From Verrucomicrobiales bacterium (lineage in GTDB: Bacteria > Verrucomicrobiota > Verrucomicrobiia > Verrucomicrobiales > DEV007): DNA of 64,000 nucleotides. The stretch spans positions 43,610-107,609 of the forward strand of contig JARGPH010000009.1 in NCBI GenBank assembly GCA_029213065.1, written 5' to 3'. Below the pieces are notes generated by a model. It was not told the origin of the DNA. It saw nothing but the letters and a program-made list of their open reading frames with translations, and ran no database searches. Of this stretch, positions 10,599 through 18,235 are shown piece by piece (position 1 is the stretch's first letter; each line of letters begins with the position of its first letter). A program made the position numbers and the translations under genes.

Positions 10599-12512
10599 CT
10601 ACATCGTTTCGATGTGGGTGAGGACGTCGAGGAAAGGCACCTCGTTGAGCAGTCCGAAGTTATCGTCGCGATTGAGGCGTTTTCGCGTCGTCGCCGGACT
10701 CGATAAGCCGCAGAAAAAACGGGCAAGCTGTCTCGGCTCGCGGAGCACGGGGATGTTCTGATTCTTCATCAGTCGAATCGCTTCGGCCTGCTCGAGATCG
10801 ATCTCGGAACGTTTCGCGGCGGGAAGGGGGCCTCCCTGGAAAGTCCCGAGGCAGGCATCGCAATTGCCGCAGGGCTCCATCGAATCCCCGAAGTAGGCGA
10901 TGAGAGTTTGCGGAATGCAGGCCGCGCTTTCGCAGAGATCGACGACGAGGTTGAGCCTCTCGATTTCACCGGCTTCCCGCGACTCGAAGCGTTCCACCAT
11001 GCGCCGAGTGATCGAGGCGACATTTCGTTCCCCGTGAGGAGCGAGCTCGTAGGAATGGCGAAGATGGGAACGCTGCACAATCGCGTCGCGGCTCTCTGCG
11101 AGAATTTGAATCGCCTCGCGCACTTTGCCTTCGTCTTCGCCGATTTCGAAAGCCGACTCGGCGATGTTGAAGGAGTGCCATTTCCAGCCTTTCTTCCCCG
11201 TTTCAAAAAGTCGTTTGAGACGATGCTGCAGCGCGGGAGGATGCCCCTCGAGAATGTCCTCGAACTTCCGCAGGAGCTGAACCCGGTTGCCGCCGTAATA
11301 AGGGCCGCGTGGAATGATGATGCCGTCGAGTTCGAGATACGTCAGCGCTGTCGAGACGACCGAGGGGCGCATGTCTCTCGACTGCGAGAGATCGTAGCGC
11401 GAGATCGAGAAGTGATCGCCCTGGAGAAGAACGTGTTCGACCAGCGACTTGAGAGAGTTTGCCGAAGGCGTGTCGCCATAGATGAAGTTTTCGAGAACGG
11501 TGAGGTCGTCGGCGCAGGCGAGAATCTCGCAGGTGGAGATGTCCCCGTCGCGTCCGGATCGACCCGATTCCTGAACGTAGTTCTCGAGCGATTTCGGGAG
11601 GTTGTAGTGATAGACGTGACGGATGTTGGACTTGTCGACGCCCATCCCGAACGCGATCGTTGCGACGACGATGTCGAGCGTCCCCTCCATAAAAGTGTCC
11701 TGAACTTCGGCGCGGTGCTCGTTCCGCATTCCCGCATGGTAGGCGCGCGCATTCAGCCCTGCCCGTTTTAAAATCCCGGCAACCCGTTCCGCGGTTTGCT
11801 GGAGTGTCACGTAGACAACCGAGGCCCCCGGTGCCTGAGCCTGCATCAGTTCGCAGAGGAGGGCGTCGCGATCCGTTTCGGAGCAGGGGTGGATATTGAA
11901 ATGAAGATTGTCCCGCGCGAAGCCGGTCTGCACGTGGTCCGCTTCCGCGATCCCGAAACGCTCCCGGATTTGTTCCGCGACGATAGGCGTCGCTGTGGCC
12001 GTGAGGGCGAGAATTCTCTCGACGGAGAGGTCCCGCGCGAGATTGGCGAGCTTGAGATAATCCGGACGGAAATTGTGTCCCCATTCCGAAATGCAATGCG
12101 CCTCGTCCACCGCGAGCAGCGAAATGCGGCAGCGTCGCAACCGGCGGATGAAGCCCTCGTTGGCGAGACGTTCCGGCGCGACGTAGAGCAGCTTCAAACT
12201 CCCGTTTTCCATCGACTCGTAGATTTCTCCGATCTCCTCCAGTTCGATTGTGGAATCGAGCCTGGCCGCGGGAATGCCGCGAGCCTGGAGAGTCTCGACC
12301 TGGTCTTTCATCAGCGCGATGAGCGGAGAGACCACCAGCGTAAGCCCTTCGAGCAGCAGAGCGGGAAGCTGGTAGCAGAGACTTTTTCCCCCTCCGGTGG
12401 GGAAGAGGGCGAGAGCGGAACGTCCTTCCAGAAGAATCTCAACGACCGCTTCCTGACCCTCACGGAATCCTTCGTGGTCAAAGTGGCGTTGCAGCGCTTC
12501 GCGTGGTGTCAT
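10599..12512 (-). CDS. recQ: ATP-dependent DNA helicase RecQ
   Basis: A 637-residue 3'-5' DNA helicase of the RecQ family. Motif I is FPTGGGKSLCYQLPAL (near residue 38), motif II VDEAHCISEWGHNFRPDY, and motif VI lies in ENYVQESGRSGRDG. The zinc-binding RecQ C-terminal subdomain is present as a Cys cluster (CESAACIP ... GDSMEPCGNCDACLG). The segment after the zinc domain is short (about 75 residues) and does not resemble a classic HRDC domain, so this may be a RecQ without HRDC. It acts in recombination repair and stalled-fork processing. Start ATG at 12512. Confidence 0.93.
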   Translation of the reverse strand: MTPREALQRHFDHEGFREGQEAVVEILLEGRSALALFPTGGGKSLCYQLPALLLEGLTLVVSPLIALMKDQVETLQARGIPAARLDSTIELEEIGEIYESMENGSLKLLYVAPERLANEGFIRRLRRCRISLLAVDEAHCISEWGHNFRPDYLKLANLARDLSVERILALTATATPIVAEQIRERFGIAEADHVQTGFARDNLHFNIHPCSETDRDALLCELMQAQAPGASVVYVTLQQTAERVAGILKRAGLNARAYHAGMRNEHRAEVQDTFMEGTLDIVVATIAFGMGVDKSNIRHVYHYNLPKSLENYVQESGRSGRDGDISTCEILACADDLTVLENFIYGDTPSANSLKSLVEHVLLQGDHFSISRYDLSQSRDMRPSVVSTALTYLELDGIIIPRGPYYGGNRVQLLRKFEDILEGHPPALQHRLKRLFETGKKGWKWHSFNIAESAFEIGEDEGKVREAIQILAESRDAIVQRSHLRHSYELAPHGERNVASITRRMVERFESREAGEIERLNLVVDLCESAACIPQTLIAYFGDSMEPCGNCDACLGTFQGGPLPAAKRSEIDLEQAEAIRLMKNQNIPVLREPRQLARFFCGLSSPATTRKRLNRDDNFGLLNEVPFLDVLTHIETM

Positions 12513-12594
12513 AAAGAAAGGCGGATCGGAAATGGCGGGATTAACGGTTCTATAGAGCTTGCCCGCAATTTTAAATACTCCTACACTCGGCGGG

Positions 12595-13764
12595 ATGAAA
12601 ATTCAGCTTTCGATTCTTTTCTTCGTTGTCTCTCTTTGCGTGACTGCTTTGAGGGCGGAAGTGAGGGACTGGACCAACAGTGCCGGCAAAACGATCTCCG
12701 CCGAGCTGGTCGATGTCTCTGAGGGAAACGCCATTCTCGATATGGGTGGTCGCAATTTTGAAGTGCCCATCGGGACGCTTTCAGAGCCTGATCAGGCTTT
12801 CATCAAGGAGTGGAGCAAGTCGGCTCCGGCTGACACGGCAAAGGATTCTGCGATTGAACCCAACTGGGACGGGGAATGGCCCAGGTTGATTTCCGCTGAC
12901 ATTAAACAGGATATTGACGTGCTGAGTGAGGAAGAAGGTGAATATATCTACGCGAGCGATCACTACGAATTTATCTGCGATGTGAATCTCAACACCTCGG
13001 TGGTAAAGCGCTTCTCGCTCCTCTTTGAGGCAACGAATCAGTTTTGCAGAGAGCTCCCGCTCGGGATGATCAAACCGTTCCGCGAAGAGAGGCATAAAAT
13101 TCATCTTTTCGAAACCAAAGATGCCTATGTATCGAAGGGCGGACCTCCCGATTCTGCGGGTGTTTACATTTCGCGCGGAGGCGAGGGCGATATTCTCGTT
13201 CCTCTCACCAGCCTCGGCGTTAAGAAAGTCGGGAGCAGCTACAGCGTTGACTACAAAGAGGAGAACACGACGCTCTCTCATGAGATCACTCACCAGCTCA
13301 CTGATAAGGAATATGGCGTCGCCGGTTCGAGGGGCTGGTTTACCGAAGGGCTCGCCGAATACATCGCAAACAGCGGGTATCGTTCCGGGAAATTCAATGT
13401 CGATGACCTCCAGAAACTGAAAGCGCGGGTCACCGCCTACGGTGAAGACGGTCGTGGCGGGCGTGCTCTCGGAGAAGAGTTTAATGCTCCGGATCTGAAC
13501 GCGTTTTTCACGCAGGACTATGGTTCCTTTGTCGCCAACGCGCAGCTCAACTACGGGCTCGGAGCGCTCGTCGTTTACTACTTTTTTCACATGGACGGAG
13601 AGAAGGATGCCGCGAACATCAAAAACTTCCTCAAAGGGTTGAAGGAGGGAAAGAAAATTCCGGAAATGTATGAGCCGCTTCTCGCCGGAAGATCCTGGGA
13701 CGAGATGGAAGCCGACATCACCAAGGGATGGCGGTCGCGTGGGGTGCGGATCAATTTTCAGTAG
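12595..13764 (+). CDS. exported SHD1-domain protein with DUF1570-like HExxH metallopeptidase domain
   Basis: About 389 residues from ATG 12595. A signal peptide covers residues 1-21. Residues 23-72 (RDWTNSAGKTISAELVDV ... AFIKEW) match the SHD1 (SLA1 homology domain 1-like) module common in Verrucomicrobia and Planctomycetes exported proteins. The C-terminal part carries HEITH at about 229-233 and GWFTEGLAEY about 20 residues later, the HExxH plus downstream Glu arrangement of gluzincin-like peptidases. Therefore an active zinc protease is plausible. The upstream in-frame ATG at 12559 lacks a signal-peptide-compatible context. Confidence 0.8.
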   Translation: MKIQLSILFFVVSLCVTALRAEVRDWTNSAGKTISAELVDVSEGNAILDMGGRNFEVPIGTLSEPDQAFIKEWSKSAPADTAKDSAIEPNWDGEWPRLISADIKQDIDVLSEEEGEYIYASDHYEFICDVNLNTSVVKRFSLLFEATNQFCRELPLGMIKPFREERHKIHLFETKDAYVSKGGPPDSAGVYISRGGEGDILVPLTSLGVKKVGSSYSVDYKEENTTLSHEITHQLTDKEYGVAGSRGWFTEGLAEYIANSGYRSGKFNVDDLQKLKARVTAYGEDGRGGRALGEEFNAPDLNAFFTQDYGSFVANAQLNYGLGALVVYYFFHMDGEKDAANIKNFLKGLKEGKKIPEMYEPLLAGRSWDEMEADITKGWRSRGVRINFQ

Positions 13765-13805
13765 GTGAAAAGAAAGTGGATACGCCATTTAACCCTCTTG
13801 AGTCA

Positions 13806-13821
13806 GTGACCTAACCCTGTT
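13806..13821 (+). repeat. copy of a dispersed TGACCTRACCCTGTT repeat
   Basis: GTGACCTAACCCTGTT sits 13 bp upstream of the oxidoreductase start. Near-identical copies occur at 38115-38130 and as both arms of a perfect hairpin at 49422-49452. Probably a dispersed palindromic intergenic repeat of this genome rather than a specific operator. Confidence 0.5.
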
Positions 13822-13834
13822 AGATCCCGTTTGT

Positions 13835-14932
13835 ATGAGTGAGAAAATCGTCCGTTGGGGCATCATGGGAACGGCGGGGATTGCCCGGAAAAACTGGCAG
13901 GCGATCCGGAAGAGCGGGAACGGTCAGCTCGTTGCCGTGGCGAGTCGAACCGAAGAACGGGCTGCTCAGTATATCGCTGAAAACCAAAGCCAGGTCCCGC
14001 ATGATCCTCCGCCGCGTCCGATTGGCGGATACGGTGAAATCATCGCCGCTGACGACATCGATGCCGTCTACATTCCGCTTCCGACCGGGGTGCGGAAGGA
14101 CTATGCGATCGCGGCGGCGAAGGCGGGCAAGCACGTCCTCTGCGAGAAGCCCTGCGGGGTCGATGCCGATGCGCTTCGCGAAATCATTGCCGCATGCGAG
14201 GAGGCGGGGGTGCAGTTCATGGACGGAGTCATGTTCATGCACAGCGACCGGATGCCGGCGCTTCGCGGGGAGCTCGATAGCGGTGAAGCGGTCGGAGAGA
14301 TCAAGCGCATCGCGACGCAGTTCAGTTTTATGGCCCCGGATGATTTTGATGAAAACATCCGGATGCAATCGGATATGGAGCCTCTCGGCAGTCTCGGCGA
14401 CCTCGGATGGTATTGCATTCGCATCATTCTCTGGACGCTGAATTATGAAATGCCGACAAGTCTGCGTGCCCGCATGATCAGTCAATCGGGCGCGCCCGGC
14501 AGCCATGACGGCGTTCCCGTAACCCTTTCGGCAGAACTCATCTTCGCGAGCGGCGTGACCGCATCACTATACTGTTCCTTCGAGGCCGAGCATCAGCAGT
14601 GGGTCAATATCAGCGGGACGAGGGGGCATATTGCGATGAACGATTTTGTTCTGCCATACTTCGGGCCCGAGGTCGGCTTCGATGTCGAGCAGGCCCATTT
14701 TGAAGTCGATCTCTGTCAGTTTCACATGGAGCGACATTCCCGTCGCGTGTCCGTGAACGAGTATGCAGACAGTCATTCGACCTCGCAGGAAACGAAGCTG
14801 TTTCGCAAGTTTGGCGATCTCGTTCTCGGAGGAACGCCGGACCCGCACTGGCCTGAGATTGCTCTGAAAACCCAGATCGTTCTCGATACCTGTCTCAAGT
14901 CCGCGCGAAACGATGAGGAAATCGCGCTCTAG
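13835..14932 (+). CDS. Gfo/Idh/MocA family oxidoreductase
   Basis: A 365-residue NAD(P)-dependent sugar or polyol oxidoreductase. The N-terminal Rossmann motif is WGIMGTAGIARKNW, and CEKPCGVDADAL holds the conserved Lys-Pro of the family's EKP motif near residue 107. The C-terminal alpha/beta domain includes GSLGDLGWYCIRIILW, in which the Gly-Asp-x-x-x-Tyr/His pattern supplies the catalytic region. No signal peptide, so it is cytoplasmic, unlike the many Tat-exported members in this phylum. The substrate cannot be told from sequence. It stands alone between two intergenic repeats. Confidence 0.88.
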   Translation: MSEKIVRWGIMGTAGIARKNWQAIRKSGNGQLVAVASRTEERAAQYIAENQSQVPHDPPPRPIGGYGEIIAADDIDAVYIPLPTGVRKDYAIAAAKAGKHVLCEKPCGVDADALREIIAACEEAGVQFMDGVMFMHSDRMPALRGELDSGEAVGEIKRIATQFSFMAPDDFDENIRMQSDMEPLGSLGDLGWYCIRIILWTLNYEMPTSLRARMISQSGAPGSHDGVPVTLSAELIFASGVTASLYCSFEAEHQQWVNISGTRGHIAMNDFVLPYFGPEVGFDVEQAHFEVDLCQFHMERHSRRVSVNEYADSHSTSQETKLFRKFGDLVLGGTPDPHWPEIALKTQIVLDTCLKSARNDEEIAL

Positions 14933-14965
14933 CATTCGCGTAACCCTGCAGCTTTCATTCCCGGG

Positions 14966-15086
14966 CTCTTTTTCTTTATCTTACTCTTAATCTTTCGCGA
15001 AGCCTTTTTGGTTCGGGGCCTGTTAGGGCTGCGACGGGAGTCTCTATTTTGAGATTAAGAGTAAGATTATGAAAAAGAAAAAGGTT
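14966..15086. repeat. imperfect inverted repeat with pyrimidine/purine-rich arms
   Basis: The left arm (14966-14992, ending CTTACTCTTAATC) is complementary to the right arm (15053-15086, beginning GATTAAGAGTAAG); the outer parts CTTTTTCTT and AAGAAAAAGG also pair, with a small insertion in the right arm. The spacer is about 60 bp. A sequence resembling the right arm recurs at 38019-38051 (GATTAGG and GAAAAAGAAAAAGG). This looks like a dispersed palindromic or MITE-like intergenic element without coding capacity. Confidence 0.5.
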
Positions 15087-15129
15087 AAGACGGGTGGGCT
15101 TTGGGGTGGGGGATGTTTAATTCGTATGG

Positions 15130-15165
15130 GTGATTGCACCGCTTCCGCGTTTGAGGCAGGCTTTC
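15130..15165 (+). repeat. 36-bp leader repeat, copy 1
   Basis: This stretch (GTGATTGCACC ... TTGAGGCAGGCTTTC) recurs with about four changes at 15419-15454. Each copy lies just upstream of a membrane-protein gene. In this copy TTGAGG and, 17 bp on, TTTATA could form a promoter; the second copy runs into its start codon, so a shared promoter is uncertain. Confidence 0.5.
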
Positions 15166-15190
15166 AGGAAGGTTTTATACCGAAAGTGAT

Positions 15191-15418
15191 ATGCCAATAG
15201 GAGATGTCGTCGTCGAAGGACTTACCCGAATTTTTCTCGAGATTGTTTTCGAGGGCATCGCGTATATCACCGGTTATCTCATCCTCTTTCCTTTTACCTT
15301 TGGCAGGGTGAAGGAGAAATTCAGCAGCACTACGATCAGTTTTGTCGGGCTTGCTGCCTGGGTGGTTTTCATTGGCCTGATTTTGTGGCAACCCTGGGAA
15401 TCTGATGAAACTGTTTGA
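15191..15418 (+). CDS. small membrane protein of unknown function
   Basis: A 75-residue protein with two hydrophobic segments, about residues 12-34 (FLEIVFEGIAYITGYLILFPF) and 47-66 (ISFVGLAAWVVFIGLILWQP). The ATG at 15191 follows a repeat-derived leader. No family recognised. It lies 40 bp upstream of the GYF_2-domain membrane protein, and both are preceded by the same 36-bp repeat, which suggests a local duplication of the leader. Confidence 0.6.
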   Translation: MPIGDVVVEGLTRIFLEIVFEGIAYITGYLILFPFTFGRVKEKFSSTTISFVGLAAWVVFIGLILWQPWESDETV

Positions 15419-15454
15419 GTGATTGCACCCCATCCGCGATTGAGGCAGACTTTC
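15419..15454 (+). repeat. 36-bp leader repeat, copy 2
   Basis: Second copy of the element at 15130-15165, with the same GTGATTGCACC beginning and TTGAGGCAGACTTTC end. It begins within the stop region of the 75-residue gene and ends 4 bp before the next ATG. Confidence 0.5.
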
Positions 15455-15458
15455 CGTC

Positions 15459-16454
15459 ATGAGCGAAGCGATCTGGTTCTACGAAGACAATGGTGAACGA
15501 AAGGGGCCGGTTGCGGCTGATTTCCTTGTCGGGCTGAAGGCGTCCGGAACAATCACGGGGGAGACACTGGTCTGGCGGGACGGCTTTGCCGATTGGCTTC
15601 CCTTTCGTGAGAGCGAATTGTTCGAGCCGGATGCTCAATCGGAAACCGCTTCCGCTCCTCCCTCGCTTCCGCCTGCGCTTCGGGCGAAGCCGGCTTTTGT
15701 GCCCCGCGAAATTTCCTTCAACCCCGACTACGAATTCGGAATTCGAAAGACCCTCGGGCAGGGCTGGCGACTCATGGTTTCCGACTTCTGGCCTTTCGTC
15801 GGCTTTTTTACGATCATGTATTTGATTGTCGGCGTTGTCGCTCAGTTAGGAGTGACAACGCTCTTTTTGATGTTTCCAATCATGGCAGGTTACTCCTGGT
15901 ATGCACTTCTCCGAAAGCGGGGGCAGCCCGCGGAGATGGATCTCCTTTTTGAAGGATTTCGGCGTCAGTTTGGTCCGCTCGCGCTCGCGAACCTTGCCGT
16001 GATCGGAGTTGCACTGCTGATCTTTATGGTGCTTGGAATCGCCTGTTTCGGAGGCTGTGCCGGGATCGCCGCAGCGATTGATGGGGCCAGTGGAGGCAAT
16101 CCCGAGAACCCTGTCGTTGTCGTTCTGGGGATCTTTCTTGGTGTGCTTCTCATCTGCGTTGTCATGATCCCCCTCATCCTCGCGAATCAGGTTGGCTGTT
16201 TTGTTATCCTCCTGATCATGGAGGGTGAATTGCAAGTCGGAGAGGCCATTTCGCTGGCCTGGAAGGCTACGAAACGGCGCTGGTTCAAATTTGTGCTTCT
16301 GGCGCTCGTTGCGATGGCGCTGTCGCTCCTCGGAATGCTCGCACTCTACGTCGGTGTCTTTGTGTCCTGCGCCTGGCTTGCTCTCGGACAGATTTATATC
16401 TACGAGGAAGCGTTCGGGGATGAGAAGGTGAGAAGCCGGAGGCCCGGCGCGTGA
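15459..16454 (+). CDS. GYF_2 (DUF4339) domain membrane protein
   Basis: A 331-residue protein. Residues 4-55 (WFYEDNGERKGPVAADFLVG ... ADWLP) form a GYF_2 domain, a peptide-binding module that is fused to membrane regions in many Verrucomicrobia and Planctomycetes. A Pro-rich linker follows. The remaining ~230 residues hold about five to six transmembrane helices and resemble DUF975/DUF4013-type integral membrane proteins (GYSWYALLRKRGQPAEMDLLFEGF). Function unknown. The end of the gene marks the last chromosomal gene before the truncated end of the integron array. Confidence 0.78.
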   Translation: MSEAIWFYEDNGERKGPVAADFLVGLKASGTITGETLVWRDGFADWLPFRESELFEPDAQSETASAPPSLPPALRAKPAFVPREISFNPDYEFGIRKTLGQGWRLMVSDFWPFVGFFTIMYLIVGVVAQLGVTTLFLMFPIMAGYSWYALLRKRGQPAEMDLLFEGFRRQFGPLALANLAVIGVALLIFMVLGIACFGGCAGIAAAIDGASGGNPENPVVVVLGIFLGVLLICVVMIPLILANQVGCFVILLIMEGELQVGEAISLAWKATKRRWFKFVLLALVAMALSLLGMLALYVGVFVSCAWLALGQIYIYEEAFGDEKVRSRRPGA

Positions 16455-16653
16455 GAAGGTGCCCCTCAGGGAGTGGCGTGCTTCCAGCCGCCAGCAGAGA
16501 CTCACGCCGCCGGTTTCAGCAGTGGGTTGCCTGGAGAGGCGTGACTTCGGTGCGGAGTCCAAAACTGGGGGCGCGGCCACGAAGGAAGAGTATGGAATCG
16601 AATCAGAGAAGTCAATCGACTCGCGACGTGTTTGGGCTTGAGCTCGCAGCCTT

Positions 16654-16661
16654 GTTGTGCC
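16654..16661 (-). other. attC core at the distal end of the array (half-site)
   Basis: Read on the minus strand, GGCACAAC at 16661-16654 is the R'' core of the third cassette, complementary to that cassette's own first bases (GTTGTGCC at 17033-17026). The following minus-strand sequence AAGGCTGCGAGCTCAAGCCC continues like the other two sites, and GCGAGTCGATT recalls their shared CCGAGTCGAAT. No matching left arm or GTTRRRY core is found between here and 16455, so the site appears to be cut or decayed and marks the distal end of the array. Confidence 0.55.
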
Positions 16662-16672
16662 CGCCCGATCCA

Positions 16673-16975
16673 TCAGATAAGCTCGATCCGCGGCCCGATC
16701 GCCTCCAGCTCAAGGAGAAACTCCGGCTCCAGAACAGCGTTCGACAATACCAGGGATGAAAGTCCGGGGATTTCAGCCAACGAGCGGATCACAGAGCTGG
16801 AAAGACCATGAGCGTTAATCGCTACTTGCTGAATTCCGTCGAGTTCACGAAGTCTCGTGGCATCATCGTCACAGAGATCAACTTCGAGAAGGTTAATTGC
16901 TGCAACGTCAGCATCCCAGACATACCCGCCTCCGATCTCCTCAATCCAGTTAAGAATACGCTCATCCGGCATCAT
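16673..16975 (-). CDS. small LRR-like cassette protein of unknown function
   Basis: Gene of the third integron cassette. The ATG at 16975 (ATGATG) has GAAGGACG about 10 bp upstream and yields 100 residues. The open frame runs further upstream to 17083, but that part crosses the attC core and stem, so it is not expected to be coding; a TTG inside the core (17032) is a less likely start. Phrases such as LRELDGIQQVAINAHGL and LAEIPGLSSLVLSNAVL have the spacing of leucine-rich repeats. No named family. Gene orientation relative to the attC sites is the standard one for a cassette. Confidence 0.6.
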   Translation of the reverse strand: MMPDERILNWIEEIGGGYVWDADVAAINLLEVDLCDDDATRLRELDGIQQVAINAHGLSSSVIRSLAEIPGLSSLVLSNAVLEPEFLLELEAIGPRIELI

Positions 16976-17025
16976 GAAATCAAAACGTCCTTCGCTTACA
17001 CTGTCCGCGAGTTCGAGGTTTTCTT

Positions 17026-17148
17026 GGCACAACTTCAAGCATGAGGCGCGGCTGACCGGAAGCGCGCGCTCGATGCAGGACAAGGGTTGTAGTTACAGTG
17101 GATCATTCGAACTCGGAGCGGGTCAGCCGTTGCTCTCCATGCGCTTGT
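17026..17148 (-). other. attC recombination site interrupted by a group II intron
   Basis: On the plus strand the site runs from GGCACAAC (17026-17033) through GGCTGACC, a loop of about 60 bases, GGTCAGCC and CATGCGCTTGT; the missing end TATGCC follows the intron at 17823-17828. Arms AAGCATG and CATGCGCTT plus GGCTGACC and GGTCAGCC give the folded structure of an attC. When the intron is removed the core reads CTTGTTATGCC. Orientation of cassettes shows it is read on the minus strand, between the ankyrin cassette and the LRR-like cassette. The loop contains CTCGGAGCGGGTCAG, also found in the neighbouring attC. Confidence 0.8.
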
Positions 17149-17822
17149 GTGTGCCCAGCATGGGCGCAGTCCTAAAGGGGTTCAAGTCCCCTGTGAATAA
17201 AACCATGAAAGAAAAACACCAGCTGAAGCCAACTGCGGAAGGGCGACCGACCGTGGGAAGGAAGGCTAGGCGAAATCCGTGAGCCGATGAACAAAAACTG
17301 CATACGAGGCCGACGCGGCGGGGTGAGCTGGCACAACACAGCGAAGCCCTGTGGTTTGGCCGTGGAGGTAAATGCAGCGGTTGTGCGGAGGACGACTGCG
17401 TTCTTACCTGGGGAGATCTCGATTGCACGCGGTCGCGAAAGCGGCAGCGCCGTGCGCAGTAATGCGTTGGGTGATGATCGAGAAGTCAGCAGAGGTCATA
17501 GTACTGAGATAATGAACCGAGGGGCTGAGAGATGCCCGTTTAAACAACGAAACTCGCAAGCACAACTCAGGAAGGACCGAACCGGAACGATAGCCCGACC
17601 TGTTGATTCCTCCATGGCGATGAACCCGACAGGGGGAGCCAAATATGGGGATGGATTAGCAGGCAGAGAAAGAGAGGCTATGCGTGGTCACTGTTCCGAA
17701 AGGAGAGGTGACCATCGTTCACTATCCATTCGTGGGTAGCCAGACGACCGGAACCGCCGTGCTACGGACCCGTATGGCCGGTGGTGTGGGGGGAGCGGGT
17801 TCAATCCCCGTTCCTACCCGAT
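17149..17822 (+). ncRNA. ORF-less group II intron, class C attC type (group IIC-attC)
   Basis: A 674-nt ribozyme. The 5' end GTGTGCCCAGCATGGGCGC fits the bacterial GTGYG consensus. Domain V is at 17751-17785: ACCGCC pairs with GGTGGT, and TACG-GACC-CGTA forms the tip. The triad position reads CGC (in CCGCC), as in class C introns, instead of AGC. Domain VI is at about 17787-17819, with a candidate bulged branch A at 17816. The 3' end is CCGAT. The insertion point is TTGT/T in the attC core, antisense to the cassette genes, as known for group IIC-attC introns. No reverse transcriptase or maturase frame exists inside, so mobility would need a protein supplied in trans. Boundaries are exact because the rejoined attC core matches the cassette's other core. 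Confidence 0.88.
17751..17819 (+). ncRNA. domains V and VI of the group II intron
   Basis: Catalytic domain V (17751-17785) and branch-point domain VI (17787-17819). Domain VI folds as a GGG.. to ..CCC hairpin with CGGG pairing CCCG around a short TTCAAT loop. The A at 17816, six nucleotides before the last intron base, is the likely branch site. An intact DV and DVI argue that the ribozyme is still functional. Confidence 0.75.
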
Positions 17823-18229
17823 TATGCCTTTGACGGGATGTGTTGTTTCACGTCGAAATTCGCGATTGTGTCCGCCAGTGAACGGGGCGAAACACCGTGA
17901 TTGTTCGCAATGTCTGGATCAGCACCGGCATCAAGAAGAATCCTGATCAATTCGCCGCGTCCACGCGAATTGAAGACGGCGGTGCTCAAGGGAGTGTTTC
18001 CGTGCTCATCCTGTATATCCACATTGGCACCGCGTTGGATGAGTAGCGATGCCACGGGAGCCGACCATTCCTGCGCCGCAAAGTGGAGTGGCACCCATCC
18101 GCGAGCATCCTGGTGATTGATATCGCAACCCTCCGTGATCAGCCGCTCAGCCAACTCTGCCTGCTCTTCCTCTGGCTTGTGTTGAGGGGTATAGTGAAGG
18201 TCGGATCTACCGTATCGGTCGAGGCTCAT
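17822..18229 (-). CDS. ankyrin-repeat protein (integron cassette gene)
   Basis: A 135-residue protein starting at ATG 18229, fourteen bases inside the cassette core. Three ankyrin repeats are visible: about residues 41-70 (DARGWVPLHFAAQEWSAPVA), 74-105 (DEHGNTPLSTAVFNSRGRGE) and a partial one from 108 (NNHGVSPRSLAD). These modules bind proteins; the partner is unknown. The stop codon TAA is formed by the attC core itself, and its last A is the final T of the intron on the other strand. The intron therefore inserted without altering the protein. Confidence 0.85.
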   Translation of the reverse strand: MSLDRYGRSDLHYTPQHKPEEEQAELAERLITEGCDINHQDARGWVPLHFAAQEWSAPVASLLIQRGANVDIQDEHGNTPLSTAVFNSRGRGELIRILLDAGADPDIANNHGVSPRSLADTIANFDVKQHIPSKA

Positions 18230-18235
18230 TTTCTT

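Noticed and set aside
17287..17739. A 150-codon open frame inside the intron
   Set aside because: It has no reverse transcriptase, maturase or endonuclease motif and overlaps structured ribozyme domains; treated as chance.
17149..17822. Possible miscalled mobile element such as an insertion sequence
   Set aside because: There is no transposase, no terminal inverted repeats and no target duplication; the group II domain V signature explains the sequence.
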